A stretch of DNA of 64,000 bases from Rhizobium sp. Root274 (GCF_001429245.1 NZ_LMJE01000012.1:1649-65648), one strand, 5' to 3'. Positions 15,799 through 26,200 are shown, counted from the stretch's first letter. Notes: a model not told the origin generated them from the sequence alone. Numbers and translations are program-made.

Positions 15799-17331
15799 TC
15801 ATCCTCGCTCGATCGGAAGGGCAACAAAGCGACTACCTCGCTCACCTTCGATCTGGAAGAGGGCGTGATCGCGATCGGACTTCCGTGCCTCGGCGAGAAT
15901 ATCCTTGGCTTCGGCAACGTCCTTGACCTCGGTGTTGTTGATCGAGGCAATGCGGTCGCCTTCCGAGATGCCGCGGGCCGCGGCTTCCGAGTCCGGATCG
16001 ACCTCTGCAACCAGCAACCCGTCGCCACTCTCCGTTGGAGCGACGGTCAGCCCCAGGCTTGGCAGGTCGTCTTGTTTGGCCGGTGCAGGAGCTCGTTCTC
16101 CTTCGTCCTGCTGGGCATTTCCTCCAGCATTGGCCAGATCACCGAGTGTAACCTCTATCGATTTGGTTTCGCCTTTGCGCCACACGGAAAGATCAACTTC
16201 GGTTGACGGGCCGGCTGATGCCACCTTAACGGACAGATCCCGGGCGCTCTTGATCGGCTTGCCGTCGAGCGCGAGGATCACGTCGCCCGCTTCAAGACCA
16301 GCCTTTGCGCCAGGAGAACCTTCTTGTGGTTCAACAACCAAGGCGCCCTGATCCTTCTCAAGTCCAAGCGACTCCGCAACGTCCGCGTTCACTGGCTGAA
16401 TCTGGACTCCAAGCCAGCCACGCTCCACCTCGCCATCTTCAATCAGGTCCTGAACGACGTCCTGGGCGACGTAGGCGGGGATAGCAAAAGCGATGCCGAC
16501 ATTGCCGCCGGAGGGCGAAAAGATCGCGGTATTGATGCCGACGACTTCTCCATTGAGGTTGAAAGCCGGGCCGCCAGAGTTCCCGCGGTTCACCGCTGCA
16601 TCAATCTGGATGTAGTCATCATAGGGGCCGCTTCCGAGGTCACGACCGAGGGCAGAGACGATTCCGGCAGTGACCGACCCGCCAAGTCCGAAGGGATTGC
16701 CCACGGCGACGACCCAATCGCCAACACGAGCTTTCCTGTCGGCGGCAAAATCCACATAGGTGAACTTACGCTTGGCATCGACTTTCAGTACCGCCAAGTC
16801 CGTGCGGCTGTCCTTGCCGATCAACTTGGCATCCAACTCGGTGCCGTCATCGAGTAGGACACTGAATTCCGTACCATCTTCGACAACATGGTTGTTCGTT
16901 ACGAGGTACCCATCTTCCGAGATGAAGAAGCCGGAGCCCTGAGACATCGGACGAGCTTGCTGCGGGGGTCTGCTTTCACCGTGTGGCATGCCTCCGAAGC
17001 CGGGCCCACCGAATTGCTCGAAGAAGCGACGCAGCGGGTGGTTCTCCGGAAGGTCTTCGAGCCCATTACCCGATCCAAAACCAGGCATCTGTTCAGACAC
17101 CTGCTTGGCATCCCCCTTGACGCGGACCGAAACGACTGCAGGCGACACGGCCGTGACCACTTCCGCAAATCCGGGGGCTGCTGCCTCCGCTTCTACAGTT
17201 ACGGGGTCGGCGAAAGCTGGTGCAACATGACCGATTGCTCCGCCATAGATCATTGCCGTGGCGAGACCCGCTACTGCCGAGCCTTTGAGGATCGTTTTGA
17301 GTTTAGCATTCCTGGTAAATGTACCTGTCAA
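15799..17331 (-). CDS. degP: Periplasmic serine protease DegP/HtrA
   Basis: 510 residues. A long signal region (about 1-42, ending APAFA) leads to a trypsin-like domain with the triad His148 (TNNHVV), Asp178 (SRTDLAVL) and Ser252 (NRGNSGGPAF). Two PDZ domains follow (GWLGVQIQPV..., about 300-390; LGLTVAP..., about 420-505). It degrades or chaperones misfolded envelope proteins. The glycine- and proline-rich Q-linker around 85-130 is typical. No regulatory partner lies beside it. Its neighbours upstream are secreted EF-hand and PRC-barrel proteins, possible clients or co-regulated stress proteins. Confidence 0.95.
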   Translation of the reverse strand: MTGTFTRNAKLKTILKGSAVAGLATAMIYGGAIGHVAPAFADPVTVEAEAAAPGFAEVVTAVSPAVVSVRVKGDAKQVSEQMPGFGSGNGLEDLPENHPLRRFFEQFGGPGFGGMPHGESRPPQQARPMSQGSGFFISEDGYLVTNNHVVEDGTEFSVLLDDGTELDAKLIGKDSRTDLAVLKVDAKRKFTYVDFAADRKARVGDWVVAVGNPFGLGGSVTAGIVSALGRDLGSGPYDDYIQIDAAVNRGNSGGPAFNLNGEVVGINTAIFSPSGGNVGIAFAIPAYVAQDVVQDLIEDGEVERGWLGVQIQPVNADVAESLGLEKDQGALVVEPQEGSPGAKAGLEAGDVILALDGKPIKSARDLSVKVASAGPSTEVDLSVWRKGETKSIEVTLGDLANAGGNAQQDEGERAPAPAKQDDLPSLGLTVAPTESGDGLLVAEVDPDSEAAARGISEGDRIASINNTEVKDVAEAKDILAEARKSDRDHALFQIEGERGSRFVALPIERG

Positions 17332-17557
17332 TTTTATCTCCTTCAGTTCGAGCCACCGGCTCCATAAGAAACAGACTAGGGGTCGCGACCTTACGAGGAG
17401 GTGGAAGGTTTATGAATGATCGGTAAAGTTCGGGCACAGACTGGAGGTCGGGTCGACATGGCCCAGGTGTCTGGCCATGAGGGAGCCGTCATTGCATGAC
17501 TATGCATGAGACAACGGTCACTCACGATGCTTGCCCGAGAGGAGGCGACGATCCGGG

Positions 17558-18295
17558 TTAGTCCCGTGCCGTTTTAAAGCGATCGTAGTCGAAGTCGCCC
17601 AAGCTCTTGATGGCGTTTTCGTCTAGGGGTGGCTGGTATCTCCGATCTCCGGGATTGACACCGGCGCCCTTATCGAAGGGGGCTGCATAATGTCGCCGAC
17701 CGTTGGCTTCAGCCATTTCCACAACGATGGCCTCGAGGTGCCCATCGCGGACGACAAGATCGTTTACAGTGCCTGACCGTTTGTCTCCCAGGTAGGCATC
17801 ATCTCCGATCAGATCATTTGCTCGGAAGACATCTTCTCCAAGATCCATCGCGCCGCCTGTTTCGACGGTCCCAATTGATGCCAGGTCGCTTTTCTCAATA
17901 ATCCCGCTCGGATCAAAGCCGGTGTATTGATCGATCTTGTCAAAGTCGAAGCCAACATTGACGTCAGTCCACTGCCTGCCGAACTCGATGCTCTTCCACG
18001 GTATGCTGACGTGGATCTGGCCGCCATCGTCACCATGGATCCCGGCTATGATGGCAAGAGCATCGCCGTCGTCAGAGAAAATGATGTTCTCGATGTCACT
18101 CACCACCTCTCCGCTGCTATCCGTGACCGTTGCCTCATCGAGAAGCACCTTAACGCTGGCTGCACGATCAAAGAGCGGCTGGTAGCTCCAGTCAGGCAAG
18201 ATCTTGACGCTATTGCCTGATCCTTGAGCGCCTGCGAACGTCGGTGGCAGGGCGATCGAAATAGCCCAAAGAAGGATGAGAGAGGGGCGGGGCAT
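17558..18295 (-). CDS. Secreted PRC-barrel domain protein
   Basis: 245 residues from ATG 18295, chosen because it begins a good signal peptide (LILLWAISIALPPTFAGAQ); a longer upstream frame would overlap the neighbouring gene. Two PRC-barrel-like units are seen: SSGEVVSDIENIIFSDDGDALA with HVSIPWKSI (about 70-115), and GTVNDLVVRDGHLEAIVVEM (about 175-195). The C-terminal LGDFDYDRF matches the FDYDRL end of the protein at 20867. PRC barrels mediate protein or cofactor contacts; the ligand is unknown. Confidence 0.8.
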   Translation of the reverse strand: MPRPSLILLWAISIALPPTFAGAQGSGNSVKILPDWSYQPLFDRAASVKVLLDEATVTDSSGEVVSDIENIIFSDDGDALAIIAGIHGDDGGQIHVSIPWKSIEFGRQWTDVNVGFDFDKIDQYTGFDPSGIIEKSDLASIGTVETGGAMDLGEDVFRANDLIGDDAYLGDKRSGTVNDLVVRDGHLEAIVVEMAEANGRRHYAAPFDKGAGVNPGDRRYQPPLDENAIKSLGDFDYDRFKTARD

Positions 18296-18401
18296 GTCAC
18301 AGTCCTCATGCTTGGCAATCAATGTACAAAAAATACAAGAGGCGGCCGATGTGATCAGCCACCCCTTGCGCCTCAGAGAAAGGTTAATTGGTCGACCGCT
18401 A

Positions 18402-18743
18402 TCAGTTGTTCGTCTCAGACGAACCGGAACTGGAGCCTGAAGCCGATCCAGAGGTCGAACCGGCAAGCGGCGGGTCGATGACCATTAGTACGGTGTTGCC
18501 CTCTTCCGTCTGTGCTCGCACCAGATAGGAGGCATCAAGGATCTGGACCTCCTTGAAGCCGGCATCCGTAAGCTGCTGGCGGACCTTCTCCTGGTTCATC
18601 GCAGCAGCACCCGACTGCCTGGAGGCGCTGGTCGTTTCAGTAGAGGTGTCTTTCGATGCGTCAGTGCTAGAACTGTCACTGGACTGGGCCATAGCGGACG
18701 CGGCAAGAAGGGTGGATGCGAATGTTGCAATCAAGAGTTTCAT
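18402..18743 (-). CDS. Small secreted protein, Ser/Thr-rich with PepSY-like core
   Basis: 113 residues. A signal peptide (LLIATFASTLLAASAMA) is followed by a Ser/Thr-rich linker. A core of about 40 residues (KVRQQLTDAGFKEVQILDAS to NTVLMVIDPP) resembles half of a PepSY-like fold, then comes a Gly/Ser tail. The ATG has a GGAGAGACACC site. Families of this kind accompany PRC-barrel genes in rhizobia. Function unknown; the neighbouring secreted proteins suggest an extracytoplasmic role. Confidence 0.7.
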   Translation of the reverse strand: MKLLIATFASTLLAASAMAQSSDSSSTDASKDTSTETTSASRQSGAAAMNQEKVRQQLTDAGFKEVQILDASYLVRAQTEEGNTVLMVIDPPLAGSTSGSASGSSSGSSETNN

Positions 18744-18834
18744 GGTGTCTCTCCTGGTTTTGATGATCTAAGCTTGGCTGTTGTTGGACGGAGATGGCCA
18801 GCTCTAGGCCGACCACTCCTCTGCGCAGCAAGCG

Positions 18835-19263
18835 TCAGACGTCAAACCAGCCGCCATCACCAATGTCGTCGCCGAGGTCGCCAAATTCGGGCTCTTCGAT
18901 GACATTGTTGTTGTCGGCGTCATAGCTTGTGTAGAGGCCGTCGTAATATTCGTCCTCGGAAAGGGCCGAGTCGGAATTGGCGTCCCATTCACCGAACCAG
19001 CCGTCGCCATAGCGCTCATTGAAGGCTTGTTCGTTGTCACCGATACCGGTCTTGAATTCAGACTGGGTCAAGGTGCCGCTATTGTCGGCGTCCCAGTTGT
19101 TGAAAGCCTCATTGGATTCAAAGCCACTGCGGAATTCGGACTCATTGATACCGGCGGTGCCGTCAGTATCCCATTGGCCGTAATCCGCCGCCACTACCGG
19201 CGCTGCTGCCAGCGACAGTGCAAACGTAGAAGCAGCAAGCTTGGTCGCAACCTTGTTGAACAT
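18835..19263 (-). CDS. Secreted EF-hand calcium-binding protein
   Basis: 142 residues. A signal peptide (TFALSLAAAPVVAA, cleavage near 26) is followed by four EF-hand loops: DTDGTAGINESE, DADNSGTLTQSE, DANSDSALSEDE and DADNNNVIEEPE. Each keeps acidic positions 1, 3 or 5 and 12, so calcium binding is likely. The start has a GAGAGGAGAC site. The frameshifted gene at 11264-11691 is its paralogue. The gene lies near a nucleotidase of a calcium-activated family and an EF-hand/PRC protein, an unusual concentration of calcium-linked genes. Confidence 0.88.
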   Translation of the reverse strand: MFNKVATKLAASTFALSLAAAPVVAADYGQWDTDGTAGINESEFRSGFESNEAFNNWDADNSGTLTQSEFKTGIGDNEQAFNERYGDGWFGEWDANSDSALSEDEYYDGLYTSYDADNNNVIEEPEFGDLGDDIGDGGWFDV

Positions 19264-19765
19264 GGTCGTCTCCTCTCTTGGTTCTCTTTGCTGTAAACGA
19301 GCGCCTTCGTCGGCGCTCCCATGGCTAACCAGCAGCAGCTGAGATTGTTTCGTATTGCGTTCGAATAAATGAGTATTGGCGTCTTCACGAACCCGAGAGC
19401 ATCATCTAGTTGACGGATAGCGACGCTCGTTTTGAATATATTCCCATTATTCGCGGCTTCATCTTGAATCATAAGTTTCTGCTATTGACGCGATAATCTC
19501 AAAAATACGTTCTGTCGTGTTGTAAATCCGGATTGTGGTGCCAGATTCCATTGCGTGGGTGGTTTATACGCCTGATCTGGAGGTCTGGGATCCATGGTTT
19601 TTGTAGAAAGCAGTAGCAAGGCAAAAGCTGGGCCCGGGTCCGGGCTTTGGAACGTGAAGATCGAATAAACGAACCTGCTGACTTCTCCGTCCGACCGATT
19701 TTCCCTGCAGATCATCAAATGAAGCGGGAGAAGTGTGCAGCCACAAGAGAGAAGGACTTTGCCAC
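19264..19765. other. Divergent promoter region, no gene seen
   Basis: About 500 bp between the EF-hand gene and the apyrase-like gene. Base composition is more A/T-rich than its surroundings. No ORF with support, and no clear operator. Confidence 0.5.
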
Positions 19766-20734
19766 ATGAAACGTGATCGCCAGCGGCTGGAACGGTATGA
19801 CGCTTCTACGTCAACCTACACGATCATGCAGATCACTGACGAAGACCGGGAATCCCAGGTGACGCTGGAAGACGGCGAGACCTATTTCATGGCTCGTTTG
19901 CGCATAGACAGGGCCCACCGCCACGTCGATAAAGTGGGTGCCGTGCGGTACAGTTTCGAGCATATTCCTGACGATGCGGGTGGCGAAGTGCATGTCTACT
20001 CCAAATTCGGGGAGGTGGAGAAAGATACCTTTCGCGGCGGAGAGTTTTCAGAACTGCTGAAGTGGGACCGCCATATGCTTGTCTTCGACGACCGTACCGG
20101 CATCGTCGGAGAGGTTCGCGGGACAAACCATATGATCATCCCCCGTCAGATGCTCATGACGGGCTCAGGAGATGAAGCTCAAAAGGGTTTCAAGTGCGAG
20201 TGGGCCACCTTGTTTGGCGATCAACTCATTGTCGGCTCGCACGGGAAAGTGCTTCGCGAGGAGTGGATCAAGCGCATCGGTCCTCATGGATACACAGTCG
20301 CCAGCGAGAACTGGAGCCACGTCTACCGCCGAATGCGGGACGCCGTAGGTGTTGGAGACAAGGGTTACGTCGTTCACGAAGCCGCTGAGTGGCATCCCTA
20401 CAGGGAGAGATGGTACTTCTTTCCACGCAAGATATCGGAAACGCCATTCGATGAAAATACTGACGAACGCGAAAAGGGAAACAATCTGCTGATCGAGGCG
20501 GACGCAGCGTTCTCGCAAGTTTTAGTCCGTCCAATCGGAGCGCGTATTCCGGAACGAGGCCCTTCCTCGATTAAGCTGGTGCCCGGTCACCCGGACGAAT
20601 TCATCTACATGAAATCCGTGGAGCTTGGTGGTCGCACAGAAAGCTGGATCGGTGCAGCCAACATCATGGGCGACTTGCTTGCGGATGAAGAGAAGTTGGG
20701 TGACTTCAAATGCGAAGGTATCGAATTCGTTTGA
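19766..20734 (+). CDS. Apyrase / soluble calcium-activated nucleotidase (CANT1/SCAN-like)
   Basis: 322 residues. The sequence follows the eukaryotic SCAN/CANT1 apyrase pattern across most of its length: FDDRTGIVGEV (107-117), GFKCEW (141-146), ENWSHVY (181-187), GYVVHEAAEWHP (200-211), RWYFFPRK (215-222), DEREKGNNLL (233-242), GPSSIK (265-270) and the terminal CEGIEF (316-321). Family members hydrolyse nucleoside di- and triphosphates and need Ca2+. The start at 19766 has a GAAGGA site and gives no signal peptide, so a cytosolic location is predicted, unlike ER/Golgi CANT1. The family is mostly known from eukaryotes and blood-feeding arthropods. Neighbours are calcium-binding secreted proteins. 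Substrate is inferred. Confidence 0.85.
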   Translation: MKRDRQRLERYDASTSTYTIMQITDEDRESQVTLEDGETYFMARLRIDRAHRHVDKVGAVRYSFEHIPDDAGGEVHVYSKFGEVEKDTFRGGEFSELLKWDRHMLVFDDRTGIVGEVRGTNHMIIPRQMLMTGSGDEAQKGFKCEWATLFGDQLIVGSHGKVLREEWIKRIGPHGYTVASENWSHVYRRMRDAVGVGDKGYVVHEAAEWHPYRERWYFFPRKISETPFDENTDEREKGNNLLIEADAAFSQVLVRPIGARIPERGPSSIKLVPGHPDEFIYMKSVELGGRTESWIGAANIMGDLLADEEKLGDFKCEGIEFV

Positions 20735-20775
20735 ATTAGACGCTGATGATGGAAAATAGCTGCCACATGACCCGA

Positions 20776-20806
20776 GTTCTGCCAGATTTTTTCGATCCGG
20801 CAGAAC
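20776..20806. terminator. Hairpin between convergent genes
   Basis: GTTCTGCC pairs with GGCAGAAC around a 15-nt T-rich loop, 40 bp after the apyrase stop and 60 bp before the end of the convergent gene. It could terminate either transcript. Confidence 0.4.
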
Positions 20807-20866
20807 CCATGGTATCGGTCGCCCGCCGACGCGGATGCGGGGATCGATCCGACGTGATCTGCGTGA

Positions 20867-22192
20867 TCAGCTTTCGTTCAGTCGGTCGTAATCGAAGGAC
20901 GTGATCGTTACGGCTTCCTGCCGGTTATAGGGCAGGTCGTAGTGCCGGCTGCCCGGGGTCCAGCCATGGTCGTAGCCATAGTAGGGATAGGCGTAGCGAC
21001 CACGCGTGCCGTATCCGGAATCCCGGTCAACGACAGCTGCAGCAACGCGGCCTTCATCGAAGATCAGGTCGCTGACATATCCATAGCCCTGGTAAAGACG
21101 GGGCTGATTTGCCGTAGAAGGCGCTTCATCCTGCTCTGCCTGTTTTGTGGCCGCGGCCGGCGCAGGCTCTCCTGATCCAGCGCTCCGATCACTGAGGATG
21201 CGTGCGATATCGCCCATCAGCTCCGAAGCTCGCCATGCACGCGGACCGAGTTCGCGATTATCCAGGTCTGAGACCACGCCCTGTTGCAGCTCTTGCGCGC
21301 CAGGCTCATTCAAAATGCTGAATTCATCGGCATTTTCCTCCGTCACCGGGACTGAAACAGCTCCATCTTCCCGAAACTTCACCTGCTCCCAGGGTATGCT
21401 GATATGGGTGTCGCCAATATCCCAGATGCCTCCGACTTCAGCGACAAGTGCGAGGAGCTCGCCATTGCTGCCTATAATCAGATCTTCCACGTCGCCGATC
21501 TCTTCTCCGTCGCGTCCAAAGACTTTGCGGTCAAAGAGTTCTTCGGCGCTCCAGCCCTTCTGATAAAGAGCGTCGTTGTTCCATTCGGCCAGCGAGATGA
21601 CGTCATCCACCTGTACGTCGGAGGCTTCCTGCGCAGCTGAGTAGGTGGCAGCCGTAGAGATCCGGTCGGGAACAAACACGCCGACAATAGCGACGACCCG
21701 GTCGATTTCGGATTGGTTCAGGGCGCCGCTACCATCACGATCGGCGACCGTATTCATGCCGTTCTGGAATTCCGCCGGCGTCAGATAACCATCATCGGCG
21801 CCCTGCCACGGGCCGCGGAGTTCGGCGTTTGCAAGGGTCGCTCGCAATTCCGCCTCGGACAACTCCTCATTCCCATCTTCATCGAGAGAGGCGAAGTCTG
21901 GTAGGTCTACGTTAAACCAGTTGTTCCACTGTTCGTTGAAGTCCGTTTCATCAACCGTGTTATCGTCTCCGGCCCAGGCATTATGAAGACCGGCGGCAAA
22001 TTCGTCGCCTCGCAGGCGGTTGTCATCGTCCCTGTCCCAACGCGAGAAGGCAGAGTCGCTCATCTGCTGCATGTTCTGGTCAGCTGTTGCGGAGGCAAGC
22101 CCCGGCTCCGTCTGTTCGGCGGACTGTTGGGCAAGAGCCGATGGGGCCGCCGCAGCCAGGATCACGATCATTGCTGTCTCGAGCTTCCTCAT
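20867..22192 (-). CDS. Secreted protein with EF-hands and PRC-barrel domains
   Basis: 441 residues from ATG 22192 (AAAGGA upstream), giving a signal peptide (MIVILAAAAPSALA). Residues 40-175 hold about four or five EF-hand-like loops, the clearest being DRDDDNRLRGDE, DEDGNEELSEAE and DRDGSGALNQSE. Residues 200-265 form a PRC barrel (LFDRKVFGRDGEEIGDVEDL, THISIPWEQV). A second PRC-like unit ends the protein (YVSDLIFDEGRVAAAVVDRD, then ITSFDYDRL). The combination would couple calcium binding to a barrel domain in the periplasm. Its C-terminus is related to the protein at 17558. Function unknown. Confidence 0.85.
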   Translation of the reverse strand: MRKLETAMIVILAAAAPSALAQQSAEQTEPGLASATADQNMQQMSDSAFSRWDRDDDNRLRGDEFAAGLHNAWAGDDNTVDETDFNEQWNNWFNVDLPDFASLDEDGNEELSEAELRATLANAELRGPWQGADDGYLTPAEFQNGMNTVADRDGSGALNQSEIDRVVAIVGVFVPDRISTAATYSAAQEASDVQVDDVISLAEWNNDALYQKGWSAEELFDRKVFGRDGEEIGDVEDLIIGSNGELLALVAEVGGIWDIGDTHISIPWEQVKFREDGAVSVPVTEENADEFSILNEPGAQELQQGVVSDLDNRELGPRAWRASELMGDIARILSDRSAGSGEPAPAAATKQAEQDEAPSTANQPRLYQGYGYVSDLIFDEGRVAAAVVDRDSGYGTRGRYAYPYYGYDHGWTPGSRHYDLPYNRQEAVTITSFDYDRLNES

Positions 22193-22295
22193 GAGGATGT
22201 CCTTTCTTCGGTTGCTTTCCAAATCATGCATGAAGGGGTGCTGGCTCACCCAGGTTCCTGGGTTCCTGGTGGAGCTGGAAGACCCCCTGGATCTT

Positions 22296-22829
22296 TTATC
22301 GCTGCTCGATTACGCCGCAGGCTAAGCGGTCACCTGAAGCGCCAGAGGGTTGCGAGCGATAGTCATCAGCCGTCGCATGGATGACGATTGCGGAGCCGTC
22401 ACTGTCCAAAACGGCCGCTTCACCTTCCGTCAGCCTGAGGTCTGGCGCGAACACCTCTACCAGCATGGATCCGTCAGCCGCGACGGTTTGATTTGGCAGG
22501 TCGCCAGCATGCGGGCCGTTGTCAGACATGTATCCATGCTTATTGGCGTTCGGAGCGTAGTGTCCGCCCGCCGACTTGAAGCTGTCGCCGCCGTCGCAAG
22601 TACCGACTTCGTGGATGTGGAAACCGTGCGGGCCTGGTGGCAGGCCGGTAAGCTTAGCCTGGATGAGCAGCCCATGGGGCGTCTCAATCAGAGTGCCTGT
22701 GCCAATGGCGGTATTGTCAGGCTTGATGAATGCGACACGCGCAACATCGGGGCTGGCTGTTGCTTCCTGTGCAAGAACCGGCGAACTGCACAATAGCAGG
22801 AAGCCTGCAGCCTTGAGGGCTCCATTCAT
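22296..22829 (-). CDS. sodC: Cu/Zn superoxide dismutase
   Basis: 177 residues with a signal peptide (AAGFLLLCSSPVLA). The metal ligands are all visible: GFHIHEVGTCD, GGHYAPN, GPHAGDLPN and AIVIHATADDY, with the arginine-containing GASGDRLACGV end and the disulfide cysteines. It dismutates superoxide in the periplasm. The start at 22829 has an AGGAGAT site. It is the last gene of the secreted cluster, in the same direction as the EF-hand/PRC gene about 100 bp downstream. Confidence 0.96.
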   Translation of the reverse strand: MNGALKAAGFLLLCSSPVLAQEATASPDVARVAFIKPDNTAIGTGTLIETPHGLLIQAKLTGLPPGPHGFHIHEVGTCDGGDSFKSAGGHYAPNANKHGYMSDNGPHAGDLPNQTVAADGSMLVEVFAPDLRLTEGEAAVLDSDGSAIVIHATADDYRSQPSGASGDRLACGVIEQR

Positions 22830-23277
22830 GACTTATCTCCTGTTGTTTTACAACTGTGACACAGACCGCGCTGCGGTCTAAGGCGGGCAGATGCCCACGC
22901 TTGTGTTCAAAGTCGAACAGGTGATTGACCGCATTGTTCCTGAAAAAAGTCCGCAAACCGCCGCAATTGCTGCGTCCACGATTGGTTCGTGGGGAAAGCC
23001 ATGGAAATCATTCTCGACGCTCGAAGTGGGAAAGCGCCACTCAGCCCGCGGAACCGTGAACAGCGGCCATGCGTCACTTCGCGCGGCCCCACGCAGCTGA
23101 ACCGAGGCCAGACGCCAGCATATGGCAATCACGGCACCCAGGGTGAAGCATTTAAAGGCACTCGTCGGTCAAGCCGCCCGGTTATGCATCTCTGGGAAAG
23201 TCGCGAGACCCAAGGTTCGTTCATGCCTTCTGTTCGGCACAGACCGGCTTCAGCCCGGCGTTACCTGCCAGGGCCCG
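22830..23277. other. Intergenic region, no supported gene
   Basis: Short frames on both strands lack ribosome sites and family features. It separates sodC from the end of the RND operon, both on the minus strand. Confidence 0.5.
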
Positions 23278-26200
23278 CTACGTCTTTGAGCGATACTCAT
23301 GACTAACGAGGCGGCTAGCCGGACTGTTGGTTCTTTTCCTTTCCCCGCCCAGTGCAAACCCAAGCAAGCGCCTGAGGTGATCTTTCAGCTTCTCCAGCAC
23401 GACGAAGAGGGAAGGGACGAACAAAAGCGAAAGGACAGTGGAGAGGAAAAGCCCTCCGATCACGGCAATAGCCATGGGTGCACGAAACTCCCCGCCTGTC
23501 TCGTGAGAGAGAGCCGAAGGAACCATTCCCGCGGACATGGCGATCGTCGTCATGATGATCGGTCGAGCGCGTTTGTGGCCGGCGTCGATCATGGCGGATG
23601 CGCGGTCCGCGCCATTCTTGACCGCTTCCATCGCAAATTCCACCAGCATGATGGCGTTCTTGGTGACGATACCCATGAGCATCAGGAAGCCGATGACGAC
23701 CGGCAAACCGATCCCCGAGCCGTATAGATACAAAGCGAAGATGGCCCCGCCAATTGCCAAGGGTAGCGAAAGAAGGATTGTGATTGGGGTCACGAAGCTC
23801 CCAAAAAGAAGAACGAGTACGACGTAGACAAGGAGAATGCCTGAGACCATCGCAAATGCGAACCCTTCGAAGATCTCGTTCATCGTCTCCGCATCCCCGG
23901 CAGGCTGTATGGTCGTCCCCTCGGGTAAATTGACCGCTGCCGACACTCTGGCTATCGCTTGCGTCGCGGGACCAAGGGCGACATCCTCGGCAAGGTCAGC
24001 TGCGACTGAAACCCGATACTTCCTATCATAACGCTGGATTACACTCGGACCAGCGGCGAGACGCACATCCGCAACTGCCATAACCGGGATCTGGGCGCCT
24101 GAAGCGGCCTCGACACGAAGTCCAGCCAGATGCGAGAGGTTGTCGCGGGCTTCTTCCTCCAGACGAATCCGTATGGGCACCTGTTCCTCGCCAGCATCGA
24201 ACCGGGGAAGGTTTGGCTCGGTGGCCCCCATGGTGGCAAGTCTGATAGTCTGGGCGAGCGCCGTCGTGCTCACCCCGAGTTCCGCTGCGCGCTCCGGTAG
24301 CGGCGTAATTTGGATTTCCGGACGCAGAAGCGCGGCGTCAGTCGTGACATTGCGCAGCTCGGGCAAGGTCTTCATAACGTCTGCCATTGCGCGGGCACCT
24401 GCCAAGGCCGCCGCCGCAGTGTCGCCCCTGATGTTGACAGAAACATCACGCGCACCGTTGTCGGAAAGGAGGAAGAAACGCACGTCTGGCACCTCGGCCA
24501 ATTGCGCTTCAATGTCCTCCTTGATCTGTTGCGCCGTCCGCTCCCGGTCCTCCCGTTGTCCGTAGTTGATCTGAACCGTGAGCCGGGTGGCCGACTCGCC
24601 CTCAACGAAGATACTTTCTATCTCTTCGACCTGAGAGACGCGGGTCGTTACCCGTTCTGCGACCCACCGTGCCTTGGCCAGGGTTGCGCCCGGCGGCAGC
24701 TCCACCGTGACCGTCGCGCGCCCAGTGTCTGACGGGGGTATAAACTCTGTCGGAAGCAGCGTCGCTGAATAGATAGAAACGGCGAAGATCGCGACGCCCG
24801 CAACCAGTGTCATGATCTTGTGGTGCAAAGTCCAACTTAGGATGCCCAGGTACGTCCGCATCATCCATCCATCTGTCTTCTCGCCCGTCTCTGCATAGCT
24901 CTTCATAAAGTAGGCGGCGAACATCGGAGTAATTAAGCGCGCCACAAGCAAGGAGAACAATACAGCAACAGCCACGGTGATGCCGAACTGCTGGAAAAAT
25001 TGCCCCGCTATACCGCCCATAAAGCTCACCGGAGCAAAGACTGCGACAATCGTTAGGCTGATTGCGATTACCGTCGTGCCGATTTCAGAAGCGGCCTCCT
25101 CCGACGCGGTGTAGGCATCGCGCCCCATCTGCATGTGCCGCACTATATTCTCAATCTCAACGATCGCATCGTCGACCAGCACGCCCACAACCAGGGTGAT
25201 GCCAAGAAGGCTGATCGTGTTCAAGGAGAAGCCAAGCGCATCCATGACGGCGAAAGTGGGAATTGCCGAAAGCGGCAATGCGACCAGCGCAACCAAAGTG
25301 GCGCGCCAATCCCGCAAGAAGAGAAAGACAACAACGATCGCGAGCACAGCCCCCTCGTAGAGGGTGGCCATCGCGGATTCAAAATTCGCTTCCGTGTAGA
25401 TCGTGGCATCATCGACGAGTGCAAACTGCATGTCGGGATACTGTTCGGACAGGGTCTGGAGGCGTGCCTTGGCATTCTCGGCGGCGACGAGATCGCTTGC
25501 CCCGGTCGCGCGGAAAACTCCAAACGCCACTACGGGCTGCCCTTCAAGAAGCGCAAAGTTCTCCGGCTCTGTCGCCTCGTCGGTGACTGATGCGAGCCGA
25601 TCGAGTCTAACCGTGCTGCCGCTCGGTAACCGGATGGGGCGTGCCGCGAGGTCCTGCAAGCTGTTTGCAGAGCCGAGAGCCCGGATCGAATACTGCTGAC
25701 CAGCAAGATCACCAGCCCCCCCGCCAAGATCGATGTTCCCCTGTGCAAGCTGCGAGGTGATATCGGAAATCGTCAATCCGAGCGCCAAGAGGCGATCGGG
25801 ATCCACTTCGACGCGGATCTCGCGGTCGGCACCGCCCGCCCGCGCAACGCTACCAACACCTTCGACTGCCTGAAGCTCCGGCGCGACCACATCATCCACG
25901 AAAGTAGATAGCGCCTCGATCGAACGTCCCGGATCGGACACCGCGTAGCTTAAGATTGGCGCACCTGTGAAATCCAACCGCTGGATTACTGGCTCAGTGA
26001 TGCTGTCGGGCATGTCACCGCGCGCGCCTGTCACGGCATCCTTCACGTCGTTCAATGCACGATCAGTGTTCGTTCCCACACTGAACTCAATCGTGAGGTT
26101 CGCCACACCGTCGTCCGCCGTCGCGCTCACGTGGCGAACGCCTGAGATGTCGCTGACCTGAGCCTCTATCGGCTGAACGACCTGGCTGACGACCTCTGCA

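Noticed and set aside
22989..23306. Plus-strand frame between sodC and the RND operon
   Set aside because: Runs into the end of the RND gene, no family features, no start signal.
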